Translations under genes and position numbers: made by a program
Assembly: GCA_009663005.1 (NCBI GenBank)
Contig: CM018895.1
Coordinates: 13,637,507-13,652,506, forward strand
DNA length: 15,000 nt
DNA from: Actinidia chinensis
Lineage: Eukaryota; Streptophyta; Magnoliopsida; Ericales; Actinidiaceae
Reading direction: 5' to 3'
Shown: one piece after another, positions 1-8,389 of the stretch
Layout: each line of letters opens with the position of its first letter
Position numbering within the stretch: position 1 is the stretch's first letter
The notes under the pieces: generated by a model
Databases searched by the model: none
The model's input: only the letters and a program-made list of their open reading frames with translations
Told to the model about the DNA's origin: nothing

Positions 1-280
1 TTTTAAATAAAATTAGGAATAACAAAAATAAAAACTAAAAAATAAATAAAAAATTAAATTGAAAACAAAAACTATAAATGTTAAAATTTTGACTTATGGC
101 CCATATTAGGCCGTAATAAGACAAAATAAAAATTAAAAAAATAAAATTGATTATTTAAAAATTTGATTATATTATGCGCTAACCACACATAATCGCAATA
201 TATTATGGACAATTCACTTTGTTTGTATTGTCACTCTCGCCGAATTGTACAATCTAATCGAATATGAAAGCTCTTTCATC
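1..280. other. AT-rich intergenic sequence
   Basis: Very A/T-rich sequence with many short A and T runs. I see no coding potential, RNA gene or terminal inverted repeat in it. Confidence 0.6.
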
Positions 281-410
281 TACTTGTTGAATATAAGCGG
301 TGGTGGCAACCCCTCCAGAACTACACTTTTTCACATTTATTTTTTCTTTACTTGTTGAATATAACGAGGTGGTGGTATAACCCCTGGGAAATACATTTTT
401 TCACATTTAT
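281..410. repeat. tandem duplication, two ~60-bp units
   Basis: Unit 1 (281-340) and unit 2 (349-410) both begin TACTTGTTGAATATAA, continue with a GGTGGTGG block and an AACCCCT block, and end TTTTTCACATTTAT. The period is about 68-70 bp. The units differ by small substitutions and indels, so the duplication is not recent. It looks like a local duplication; a fragment of a longer satellite is possible, but no third unit is visible. Confidence 0.8.
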
Positions 411-521
411 AGTTGGTTGTGAATATTATTAATTTAAGATTTGCTAGATCTAAACAAATTTAGGACAATTATATCCCATAGCATGTGATAACGATTTTGT
501 CGTCATTTACAACTCTTTATA

Positions 522-883
522 AATGTATTTAGTTGGAGAATGTTAAAACCGGCCGCACACGACACGATTAAAAAAACGAATGACACAGACACGATAAGTA
601 GACGGCACGGCACGCATGACACGAGTACACGATTAAGTTAGAGGGCCGGCACGACACGACATAATTAAGTAGCGGGCCGGACGACACGACCGGTTATAAA
701 ATGGCACGGCCGGCAAGGCAGAATAAAAAAAAAATGGCACTGACACGGCACGATTAAAAAAGGCACGGCACATTAAGGCACGGCACGACAGGCACGTTAT
801 TGTAAATGGCCCAGCACGGGCACGGCACGAACGAAAAGTGGCACGGAACGGCACTGAACGGCGGGCACGTTGGAACAACTCTA
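522..883. mobile_element. hAT-like non-autonomous element, GGCACG-rich
   Basis: A GC-rich island in AT-rich DNA, made of many copies of GGCACG/GACACG/GCACGAC motifs. It resembles the subterminal repeats of plant hAT transposons. The 8-mer TCTTTATA lies exactly at 514-521 and again at 884-891, the target-duplication length expected for hAT. Read inward on the minus strand, the right end begins TAGAGTTGTTCCAACGTGCC; the left end has a related stretch at 534-554, so the inverted ends are only approximate. There is no transposase. The long reading frames inside it are low-complexity translations of the repeat. The exact boundaries and class are inferred. Confidence 0.5.
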
Positions 884-891
884 TCTTTATA

Positions 892-1733
892 CAATAGAAA
901 GAATGAGTTATAATTAAAGAGGAACACGAGAGTGGTTGTGAAAATCACTGAAAAAAACAGAAAATATACATTCAGACCGAGGGAAACAATAGCCACTGGA
1001 CTTTTGTAGACATCATCATTTGAATACATTATGTACATATATGTTAGTAAAAAGTAAGTATTCCAAAATACAAATTTCATTACTAGGCATTCAAAATTTT
1101 TTGGGCCCAGTTTGATGATGAAAAACAGTTCATGTTACAAACTTCATGTAAAGATCAATAATATAAAAAGATTCGTTATCGGGACAATTCAGTATTCGTT
1201 GAAGATTGTCTTATAATGTAATAAATGAGCGTGATATAAATTGATATTGATAGATCAATCATTTGTATCCGATCAACGTGATTTTTTAAAAATATAAAAG
1301 TTCTCGATGAGATCTAAAATATGAATGGTTTAAATCATCAAAATGAATCCAAATATACTTAGACTGCAACAGTAACTACACAGCTTGCTTAATTAAATAA
1401 ATAAAATTTTACTATAATTTGTAAGAGCTTCACCTAATATATTTACATATTATTTTAAGTTTTTTAGTCGTAAACTTGGACTATCACTCGCACCTAAAAA
1501 ACTATAATTTAAAAAGCTAACTTATAAGTGATACCAAACAAGTCCATTAATTTTTTATTTTTTTTTATCAAATTCTTAATTCAAATACAGGAAAATTAAC
1601 ATCTTCACTGACTATTGCCAAAATGACAATGCCAAAACCAAAGCTATTTGTGGCTATCCATTGTGCCGAATAGTTAAAAAATAACAGTGTCGGTGCACTG
1701 GTTTACAGCCATTTTGGCACACTTTTTAAAAAA
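892..1733. other. AT-rich intergenic sequence
   Basis: No coding region is recognisable. A 19-bp word, CCAAAATACAAATTTCATT, at 1063-1081 recurs exactly at 3243-3261. The stretch around 1500-1545 (ending ATAAGTGATACCAAACAAG) resembles the ends of common plant MITEs, but I could not find its partner end. Confidence 0.5.
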
Positions 1734-2410
1734 GGGTGAAATACATTGACCACCCTGTGATTCGGTTTAATACACAAAATACCTCTAATGTTTGAAAAAT
1801 AACAGTGACCTTCCTTGAGTTTGAAACTTGTAACAAATTTTCTCCATTTTACACTAACGACTCGTGAGGTTCCGGATTAATACACAAAGCACCCTTGACG
1901 TTAATCGTCTGTTAGCAAAATTGATTGTTCATCCATGACAGCTGAATAGTAGTGGTTGGAATACTTAAATTATATGTCATTTTTGAAAAAATTACTATCT
2001 TATTTCACAAGGATATTGATGAATGACCAAAAAATGAATTATATTGACCCATTAAACTATTTATTGCTATCATTATACCCTTTTGTACTAATGTATTTAA
2101 AACGTGATTAAAATCGATACGTTTGCCATGTTACTTTAAATTAAATATCGCAGTTATGTCTAAAAATATTATTATTTTTTGGTATTCAATCAAACATTCT
2201 GTGAAAGTATTATAATTTTGTCAAAAGAATAGAAATATGGTATTCAATCACTATCAGTTAAACGTAATAGATGGACAGTCAATCTGCTAACGACGATTGA
2301 CGTCAAAAGTATGTTGTATATTAATCCAGAATCTTCAGGGAGATCACTGATTTTTTTTAAATATTAAAAATATTTTGTATATTAATCCGGAATGATCCAG
2401 TAGATATACC
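1734..2410. mobile_element. MITE/foldback element with long inverted repeats
   Basis: The two ends are inverted copies of each other over about 150-200 bp. The left arm (1734 to about 1945) has GGATTAATACACAAAGCACC, then TTGACGTTAATCGTC, then GTTAGCA. The right arm (about 2260-2410), read on the minus strand, has GGATTAATATACAACATAC, TTGACGTCAATCGTC and GTTAGCA. The outer blocks also match: CGGTTTAATACACAAAATA against CGGATTAATATACAAAATA, then AACAGTGACCTTCCTTGAG against ATCAGTGATCTCCCTGAAG. About 60 bp between these blocks in the left arm is missing from the right. Flanks TTTAAAAAA (1725-1733) and TTTAAACAC (2411-2419) agree at 7 of 9 positions, which fits a decayed 9-bp target duplication of Mutator type. 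There is no coding capacity. Confidence 0.7.
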
Positions 2411-2552
2411 TTTAAACACTGCATACCGGTATCACAATTAGACAAACCGTCCTCTCTCACCAGATTATCCTTCACGGCCCCCCCCCTCCATATCATCTCC
2501 AAACATCGGAGAGCAAAATTAGACCCCTCTCTCTCACAAACTCACGAATTGG

Positions 2553-3061
2553 AAGATGATGATGGTGATTTCATGGTCCGATGATGATGTAAGAAGATGG
2601 TAATCTCTGGTCCAGGTCTCTCATTCTATCAAAGTTGATGCAATTTTTATGGGGGGTTGTTTGGGCTTTTTGGATTAATTTTTTGGGTTTTGTTGCTAAT
2701 GTTGGTTGAAGAATATGAAATAGGTTTCTTGAATTATGTTAAATAATTGTTTGATTGTAGGTTTAATTTTTTTTTCCCCTGGGTTCAGTAGAATTGGGAT
2801 GAGGAGCTCGAGATTTTGTGGGAATCAAGCCCCATACAATTGAGATTTGTTGATTTGGAAATTTTTGGGCCTTTGCCAAAATTTGGCAAACAAGAAGGCC
2901 TAACCAGTGGGTGTGTTTTTGCAACTTGTGCCAAAGTGGGACTTCGGCAAGGGTTTGGCTCCCACGGAAGCTGCCTTCTAAGTATCCCACTCAAATTATT
3001 TCGTGGTTTAGAGGAAAAGATAAAAGGTGCTTATTCATTCTTGTACAGCTTATTTATTTAG
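2553..3061 (+). pseudogene. possible start of an unidentified gene, with intron
   Basis: A CT-rich leader (2450-2535) precedes a cluster of ATG codons near 2556. Read from the first ATG of the cluster, the frame gives MMMVISWSDDD and meets a consensus splice donor, GTAAGA, at 2589. A T-rich stretch follows, ending in a pyrimidine tract and a CAGTAG acceptor (2786-2791). Splicing to 2792 keeps the frame and gives NWDEELEILWESSPIQ, so an acidic Asp/Glu/Trp patch spans the junction. The open frame then runs to a TAG at 3059. I recognise no domain. It could be the first two exons of a real gene, a gene fragment, or chance. No homologous downstream exon is visible. The start and the intron are inferred. 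Confidence 0.3.
2589..2791 (+). other. candidate spliceosomal intron
   Basis: GTAAGA donor at 2589; long T-rich body; acceptor region TTTTTTTTCCCC...TTCAGTAG with a NAGNAG choice ending at 2788 or 2791. Only the 2791 acceptor avoids an immediate in-frame TAG. A second AG with a T-rich lead ends at 2760. The assignment depends on the unproven gene call around it. Confidence 0.3.
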
Positions 3062-3377
3062 GGTTTATTACGATATGAAGTTAGCATGATCAGAAGGAAA
3101 AGGGATTGAAGTCAGGGCAATGGCACACAATACTGGTATTTAACAGTTATTTATATGACATTCTATTTGAATGCAAATGTTAACCAAAATGGGCAGCGAG
3201 CAGAGGCTGTTACCCGAGTACAGCAAAAGTTTATAATTATAGCCAAAATACAAATTTCATTCCCCCTCCATTATTGCCAAACGGACTAGTCTAATGAGAA
3301 AGTTTGTGACAGGATGTCTAAGCCATTACGGGATTCGAAAGGTTTCTCTTCCGAACAGCTACTCCAGCACTGTTTAA
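3062..3377. other. intergenic or intronic, no feature seen
   Basis: Mixed composition with no recognisable gene or repeat apart from the second exact copy of the 19-bp word CCAAAATACAAATTTCATT at 3243-3261. If the gene start upstream is real, this could be intron. Confidence 0.4.
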
Positions 3378-3611
3378 TCCAAGCCACTCAACGTTACACG
3401 CGGATATGTGCTGCTCCATTCAATCCCATGTACCATTGACCTCCTGTTACACGCGAAGCACTTGCTCAAACATGCAATTGCAATCCTCCAGTGAAACCAT
3501 TGGTTATATCTTAATAAGTATCGCCCCACGATTGCAAACAAAGTGGCACAGACGATGAACATGATCAGGGAGCTATGCGAGCGTGGGTTGGGAGACAAGA
3601 CGCTTGCCTAA
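3378..3611 (+). pseudogene. unidentified coding-like fragment with one stop
   Basis: One plus-strand frame reads 76 codons from 3381 to a TAA at 3609-3611, broken by a single in-frame TGA. The text before the TGA includes LLLHAKHLLKHAIAILQ. The part after it includes YLNKYRPTIANKVAQTMNMI and ends RELCERGLGDKTLA. The alternating Leu/Ala/Ile and charged residues look like amphipathic helices rather than random translation, and this part of the window is less AT-rich than its surroundings. I do not recognise a family. It may be an exon remnant of a broken host gene or of a transposon. The minus strand is also open over 3374-3598 but gives nothing familiar. Confidence 0.25.
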
Positions 3612-4438
3612 TGAAACCGATGCAAAGAGCTGCGATATGAGAATAACATGGCAAAGATGTTAGTTGGAAATTATTCACCATGGTTCTTTCTTGCGTAATT
3701 ATTTTCCCACCATGGCCAACAATATTTCGTGTACAAGGTTATGATAAAGGACTGTCGTATTGGTGGTGTGTTTCAAAGGGAGACACACTCTTGTCTGGTA
3801 CTCATTTGGAGCAGTCCCATTAGTGTTGCTACCAGGAAGGCGTACACCACGTGAGGCGTCGCGTGGAGGACATGAATCTTTGCACTCGGCCCTTTGCCAC
3901 AGAAAAATAGACATTAATTCTCATCTTAAATTTGTGGAACGTGGGGCCCGGAAAACATAAAAAAATTTAAAATGTTTAAAAGAAACTCGTGCCCTTGACA
4001 ATAAAGTCATAATATAAGAAAAATTCATCTAATTTAATAAAAAAAAATTAGTTAAAAATGAAACATACCCGCTTTTATCCCCCAAAAAAAATCTGAAATT
4101 ATTTTTTTTTGTTTTAATTAGGTAAAAAAAAAATACATTTTCGATTTCTTTGACAAGAAGACATGAAAAGGTAAGGAAAATATTAGAGAGTGAAAAACGT
4201 TGACTAAAACAAAAAAAAATCTCAAAATCACATCAGCTAAAAAAAGCAAAACTTCTATTTCCCGTTTCATTCTTAACAATAGTCAAAAAAATGTAAATAA
4301 AAAACCAGCAGGGTTCGCATTGAGATGAACTCGGCTTTGAAATCTATCTATAACACTTTGTGCTCAGAAGGGGCCTTACCCCTATCGTGGGACCAATGAT
4401 TGTCATTTTAAAAAAAATAAAAAAAAATAATTACGAGT
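3612..4438. other. intergenic, A-rich, no gene seen
   Basis: 3612-3955 has mixed composition and a short open frame (3760-3960, plus) that resembles nothing I know. 3956-4438 is strongly A-rich with long A runs. A small hairpin, AGGGG-CCTTA-CCCCT, sits near 4368-4383. No promoter or RNA gene could be supported. Confidence 0.5.
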
Positions 4439-5098
4439 TACCTAATAACAATTAAACTCTGAAACTTTTCATTTTATCAACTAAATCCACTATATTTGTT
4501 ACATTAATCCACCTAAAACTCTATCCATTTCGTTCGTTAAACGGACGTTAGTTATGAAGACAAGCACAAAGAGAGAAAGAGAGCCGAGCGAGCCTTCCAC
4601 TATATTTTCCTTTATCTTCCTGACATCGCCCCTTTCTCTCCTTATCCTCTTCCTTGGTTCCTTCACTACTTATACCTTCTTTCACCCCAACAATCACAAA
4701 ATTTAATGATCCCAAACTTAGTAACATCAAGGACCAACTGGGTACATAACATCCAAATATGACAACCCTAATCACTTTGATACACAATCCCACCATGATA
4801 TATAGAGACGAAAATCGTTGGCGATGGCCCAAATTTCATAACTGGGTCTTTTCATCAATTGAATTTATAATTGTAACACGCGGGTTGCTCTTCGAAATGA
4901 AACGAGGTGGTTAGTAGGTGTGCAAAGTCGTGAAAAAACTATTGCAAAACTACATGTTTTTGGTTTGTTTTTTTTACTGTTTATAGCTGCTCGGTTTGTC
5001 CGAGATGGATGGAGAGTTGAAATCAGTACCAAGTGGAAACTAAAGAGTTTTAGTTTATAAAATTTAAAAAATGGGGTTTAATTGTTACTAGGATATTT
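4439..5098. mobile_element. MITE-like element with ~50-bp inverted ends
   Basis: The left end (about 4439-4488) contains TAACAATTAAACTCTG and ATTTTATCAACTAAA. The minus strand of the right end (about 5044-5098) reads TAACAATTAAACCCC and ATTTTATAAACTAAA in the same order and spacing. Near 4530-4555 the interior holds a GTTAAACGGACGTTAG segment, of the kind seen in plant MITE/MULE families beginning with an 'AATTAAACCC' block. A 94-codon minus-strand open frame (4548-4832) lies inside but has no recognisable domain. Target duplication and exact borders were not found, so the class is uncertain. Confidence 0.55.
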
Positions 5099-5514
5099 AT
5101 TACCTTGTGTAAAATAGTGGAGAGATGAGAGAGAAATCAAAACTTTTGACTAAGAGAGTGATCGAACCACTTCAAAACCAAAGTCACTTCATGATTTGTT
5201 TTGTTTTGTTTTCTGCCCCTTCATTGATCTAGAGTCTAAAGCAAAGGCTAATAAGTTATAATTGATAAATAGAATATTTTAAAACTAAAAAAAAACTTTT
5301 TGCAAAAAAAATAACTAAAGATTCAATGCCTCCATCAAATTAACAAATTGAAATTTATTTACAGGTTATTTTTCAACATGAAGCCCCGTTTAATTTATTT
5401 TTACAATATAAAAAAGATTGTTTAAATTATACATTATACAATATATATATATATAATATCTCTAAATATATCTTAAACACACATAGCATAATTGATATAT
5501 CATTAAAAAAAAAT
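5099..5514. other. AT-rich intergenic with AT microsatellite
   Basis: Strongly A/T-rich with no gene. It contains a short TTTTG repeat near 5195-5211 and an uninterrupted (AT)n run at 5440-5455. Confidence 0.6.
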
Positions 5515-5955
5515 ATTGGGCGCCTCCGAATGCGAAGCCTTGAGGGGAAAACCCAAAATGTCAAGCTCCCCTGCCGCAGAACAGCATACAAATATATTCC
5601 CCTACACGAAACTAGTGAGCGACGGTCATGACGTACTTGGGTTCTTAAAATGGTCAATGTCTAAGACTTCGGGTGTGCGACCTGGGACTCGGCGGAGAGT
5701 CTAAGGTTGTGATGCCACCACACCTAGCAGGCCCGATTGCAAAGTTGATGGTGGAGGAAGGGACTCGATATTAGAGTGTCCCATGGTCCGGATTTAGTCC
5801 GGTTCCATAAGCAATCCAGTAATCAATCCATGGTTTAACGGTTCTGAAAAAATGAGACAAATGAGAACCGGACTAACCATTACAAGTATAGAACCAACAC
5901 CAAAAACCGATCAGCCTTATACGTGTTTTCGGTTTCGGTTCGGTTCCGGTTCAAG
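5515..5955. repeat. unidentified GC-richer insert with CGGTTT repeats
   Basis: Composition changes sharply from AT-rich to about half GC at 5515 and back near 5955. The right part holds an inverted pair: TTTAGTCCGGTTC near 5794-5806 against GAACCGGACTAACC near 5867-5880. It is followed by a run of CGGTTT/CGGTTC units (about 5926-5952). Such runs are common near the ends of plant hAT elements. The left part (5515-5780) has an open plus-strand frame of about 62 codons that I do not recognise. It is probably a transposon fragment; class and borders are undetermined. Confidence 0.4.
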
Positions 5956-6171
5956 CCAATAACATTTCAAATATTGTTATAAAATATTAAAACTATAAAT
6001 AAAATTATTATTTTATTTTAAAATAACCCATAAACTTAATTAATACTTCAAATTCATGAAACCAAAAGTAGTATTTAAAATAGTTCATAGATTGACTCCT
6101 TAATAAGATTACATCAACCAAACTCTAATATTGAATTAATACTCATAAAAGTTTAGAATTCATAAAAGCTA
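5956..6171. other. AT-rich flank of the retrotransposon
   Basis: AT-rich sequence without a gene. It is the insertion-site DNA to the left of the LTR. Confidence 0.6.
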
Positions 6172-6176
6172 GTAAC
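6172..6176. other. candidate 5-bp target-site duplication (GTAAC)
   Basis: The five bases immediately outside the TG...CA-bounded LTR. Gypsy integrases usually duplicate 5 bp. The partner copy would sit outside the 5' LTR beyond the window, so this cannot be confirmed here. Confidence 0.4.
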
Positions 6177-6862
6177 TGTTGTGGGGTAAAAAACTGGTCG
6201 AAGCAACCAACAGTCAATATTCTTCGTATCTCCTCGGCACTGGACCTCGGATACTTGAAGGCGATCTGCACAGACGACCAAAGTAAACGGCCGGGGCGAG
6301 CCGCACAAACCCTCGCTTGGAGATCAGACCAAGGTGATAACGCAGGTAAAAGAGCTCAGAGGAAGTTGTAGAGTTTTGAGCGTACCTTTGAATGGATGGG
6401 GGAAGCGGCCTTTTTATAGACGGAGTATGGGCCGTGTCCATGGATCACTGCGAGATCCTCGGAAGATAGTATGGAAAGATACTCGGTATATAGGAGAATA
6501 AATTGGGAAGATTGCCATATGGAGGTTATCCCGTAATTGTCGGTGCCCTGGGGAAGAAAATCTCCGATGGCCGTTAAATGGGGATCCGATGGAGATTGAT
6601 ATCCGAGTATTCTAACCGCACCTCGCCCAAAGGCGAGGAGGAGACATCACTTGGCTTTGGGCGAGCTCAATGGAGATAGCTTTGGCGAGGTTCCTCCGTG
6701 TGAACCGTTGGACTCGTTTTACCTCTGCCAAGAGAGTTCCGGAGATAGCGTTTGGCATTCTAATGCGGAGATGGGACTTCATAGGATGATGCCTGGCGAA
6801 TCCATGTCTCCCTCGGGGCGAGGGTACTTGAATATTAATAGGGAATATTTTACCCCACATCA
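6177..6862 (-). repeat. 3' LTR (686 bp)
   Basis: Bounded by TG...CA with unusually long inverted ends: TGTTGTGGGGTAAAA at the left and, on the minus strand, TGATGTGGGGTAAAA at the right (14 of 15 identical). Orientation is minus: the minus strand carries a TATA box, TCTATAAAAAGG (plus 6409-6420), about 440 bp from the LTR start. It is followed by a U5-like stretch containing TCTACAACTTCCTCTGAGC, typical of plant gypsy LTRs. A polypurine tract adjoins the right side and pol lies to the right on the minus strand, so this is the 3' LTR. Short open frames inside (6214-6441, 6651-6866) are not genes. Confidence 0.85.
6409..6420 (-). promoter_or_regulatory. LTR TATA box
   Basis: Minus-strand TCTATAAAAAGG inside the LTR, followed by a CT-rich start region. 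In the intact element this would mark the U3/R boundary about 30 bp downstream. In the 3' LTR it could drive read-out into the left flank. Confidence 0.65.
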
Positions 6863-6877
6863 GTAGCCCCCTACTCG
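6863..6877 (-). promoter_or_regulatory. polypurine tract
   Basis: Minus strand CGAGTAGGGGGCTAC immediately upstream of the LTR start TGATGTGG. A G-rich purine stretch at this site primes plus-strand DNA synthesis in LTR elements. It ends with a few pyrimidines before the LTR, as seen in some plant gypsy elements. Confidence 0.65.
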
Positions 6878-6960
6878 AGTGTCGAGATTGAACAGTTGGG
6901 ACTTCGAGTAAGTAATTTTTTGATGAGTGCTGTAATGATGGTGGCAACCACTAGAGGAGC

Positions 6961-7067
6961 CCACGTGGCAAGGAGGCCTTAAAGCGGAACTGTGCTTCGA
7001 AGCGTCCCCGCATCTCAAATGTTTTCTGAAGTAGAGATCCAACCGTTGATTATCTTTATATTATATA
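6961..7067 (+). promoter_or_regulatory. promoter of antisense gene A
   Basis: A palindromic G-box, CCACGTGG (6961-6968), lies about 90 bp upstream of a TATA box, TATATTATATA (7057-7067), which is followed by GGGGGCTCCCC. The spacing and the position 109 bp before the first ATG of gene A suit a plant RNA polymerase II promoter pointing away from the LTR. The G-box suggests bZIP or bHLH control (inference). Confidence 0.55.
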
Positions 7068-7175
7068 GGGGGCTCCCCTGTCCTCGGACTTTTTGAACTC
7101 ACTATTGTACTACTGAACTTGACTCCAACGTCCCACCTTCTTTAGGGACAGCCCTTGTTAATCAGTTGATCGGCT

Positions 7176-8230
7176 ATGTCTAAGAGACTCAGCTTAGTTG
7201 ATATCGCCAGGTATGGCCAAAGGCCGCCACCTCGGCTTCGAGGGAGGTGTTATTCTCGGACGGGTCCGAGAAACCACATCCGGTAAAAGGGCTTCGGACG
7301 AGGTCCCAAGGGAAGGAAGCACGGTCGCCTAATTGCCGGAGTCAAGAAGGCTAAAATCGATTACTGGAGCGTCTGAAGCTCCCGCGAGGCAGCCCATGTT
7401 CAGGACTGAGGGTTAGTTCGGGTCAAACGAACTCTTGGCGACGCCTTGGGCCCAAAGGCTTCAGTGATGGCCAATTGCGGTCAGTAGAAAAAAATTTCTT
7501 GGCCGGGGTGATACTCCGGCGGATAGGAGAAGGTGGATAGGCCTCACCTTCGATTCAGGTGGTGACCAAGTTTCTCCATGTGCGCGGGCAGGATTTGTTT
7601 TTCCCTTAAAGGTGTTGTAATTCCTATTAAGTGCGGTAATTCGTTGTGTTTGTATAGCAGGGGGTTATATTAGGGTCTTCTCTCGCCGTTCGCAGCAGGG
7701 GATTTTCGCCGGTGCGCTCTCAATCCAAATGGTTGTCGCTGAATATACTGAAATCAGATGGTTCGAGAGCAAAATCGGCCATTGAATTAGAGGGTGCCTT
7801 GCTGAGGAGAAGGCGAAGTGGGGAAGAAGCTCGCCGAGGATGACGATGCCCAGCCGCGCCCCGGTCCTCGCGCCGGTTCGCGGCGAGGTACCCGCGCTGG
7901 ACCAACAGCCCCCCGTTCCTCTCCCCGCAACCACCACACCCGGTTAGGCTCCGAGACGCCCGCGCCCTTCCCCACCCGCCCCAAAGTCGATGACTTTTTA
8001 GAAGCCTGTCTTGTGAGGGGATCGGCATCCTATTATTTCAGCGATGGCTTTGATTCTGCAAGAGGGCAATCAGCGCACCAGTAATCCACACACATGACAT
8101 CGGCAGTCGATTGGAGGAAAGTCGAGATGATGGACCACTGAATTCCTCGCCAAAAGAGGACGGCTGAAGCCCGAGGAGAAGACGCCCGAAGAAGGGGCAG
8201 CCGGGGGTAGAGGGGGTGGCGAGAAAATGT
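7176..8230 (+). pseudogene. antisense gene A: linker and coil module only
   Basis: It runs opposite to the retrotransposon's own genes. From ATG 7176 it reads MSKRLSLVDIARYGQ and reaches a TAA at 7284; the rest is recovered only by changing frame. Later blocks match gene B: LGPKASVMAN near 7447-7480, then a broken Ala-Asp...EKVD-type block before an intron. After the intron come an arginine/glutamate-rich, coil-prone part (7720-7830), a GC-rich proline/arginine segment (7830-7980) and the C-terminal block FLEACLVRGSASYYFSDGFD (7995-8054). The last block parallels ATYFSEGLFEFCKRQ in gene B. The PF04195-like N-terminal domain is absent. A is therefore either a truncated copy of B or a separate shorter gene that starts at exon 3. 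Function unknown. The end is approximate. Confidence 0.55.
7592..7660 (+). other. decayed intron in gene A
   Basis: It lies at the same place as intron 3 of gene B, right after the GGGCAG that corresponds to GGTCAG in B. The acceptor, TTGTATAGCAG, is good, and the exon after it aligns with B's exon 4 (GGGTCTTCTCTCGCC against CGCCTTTCTCTTGCC). The donor reads GA instead of GT, so splicing here would now fail. It was inferred by comparing the two genes. Confidence 0.5.
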
Positions 8231-8239
8231 TGGCTAAGG

Positions 8240-8310
8240 ATTCCCCCTTTTGTATTTATTATTTTTTTTTGTATTTTTTGTATCTGTGATCTTCAATGGA
8301 TAAATAAAGA
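8240..8310 (+). terminator. 3' end / polyadenylation region of gene A
   Basis: A T-rich stretch with repeated TTTGTA/TGTATTTTTTGTA motifs (plant far-upstream-element type) is followed by AATAAA at 8303-8308. This is the expected order for a plant polyadenylation signal on the plus strand. Confidence 0.55.
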
Positions 8311-8389
8311 GATTCGTTTTCCTTTTTGACTTGATTACTTCGCATGGATGCGTTCATTTGATTGCAGTATTCAGGGTGTGAAAACGGGG

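Noticed and set aside
633..878. 81-codon minus-strand open frame rich in Arg, Cys, Phe and Ala
   Set aside because: It is only the translation of the GGCACG-type repeat; opposite and shifted frames give similar low-complexity text.
2872..2892. TTTGCCAAA-A-TTTGGCAAA perfect-arm palindrome
   Set aside because: Perfect 9-bp arms, but isolated and inside a possible exon, with no context for a binding site or terminator.
4548..4832. 94-codon minus-strand open frame with a hydrophobic stretch
   Set aside because: It lies inside the inverted-repeat element, shows no known domain, and has no plausible promoter or splice context.
5515..5800. 5S rRNA-bearing TRIM (Cassandra-like) or tRNA-derived SINE
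   Set aside because: I compared it by eye with the plant 5S gene and with box A/box B promoters and saw no convincing match.
6177..6862. LTR read as a 5' LTR, or as a DNA transposon with 15-bp inverted ends
   Set aside because: A polypurine tract adjoins the right side, pol lies to the right on the minus strand, and no primer-binding-site match is seen in the left flank on the minus strand.
7665..8028. minus-strand open frames of 65-102 codons opposite gene A
   Set aside because: Arg/Gly/Pro-rich shadows of the GC-rich part of gene A; they contain no pol or gag motif although the element's sense strand is minus.
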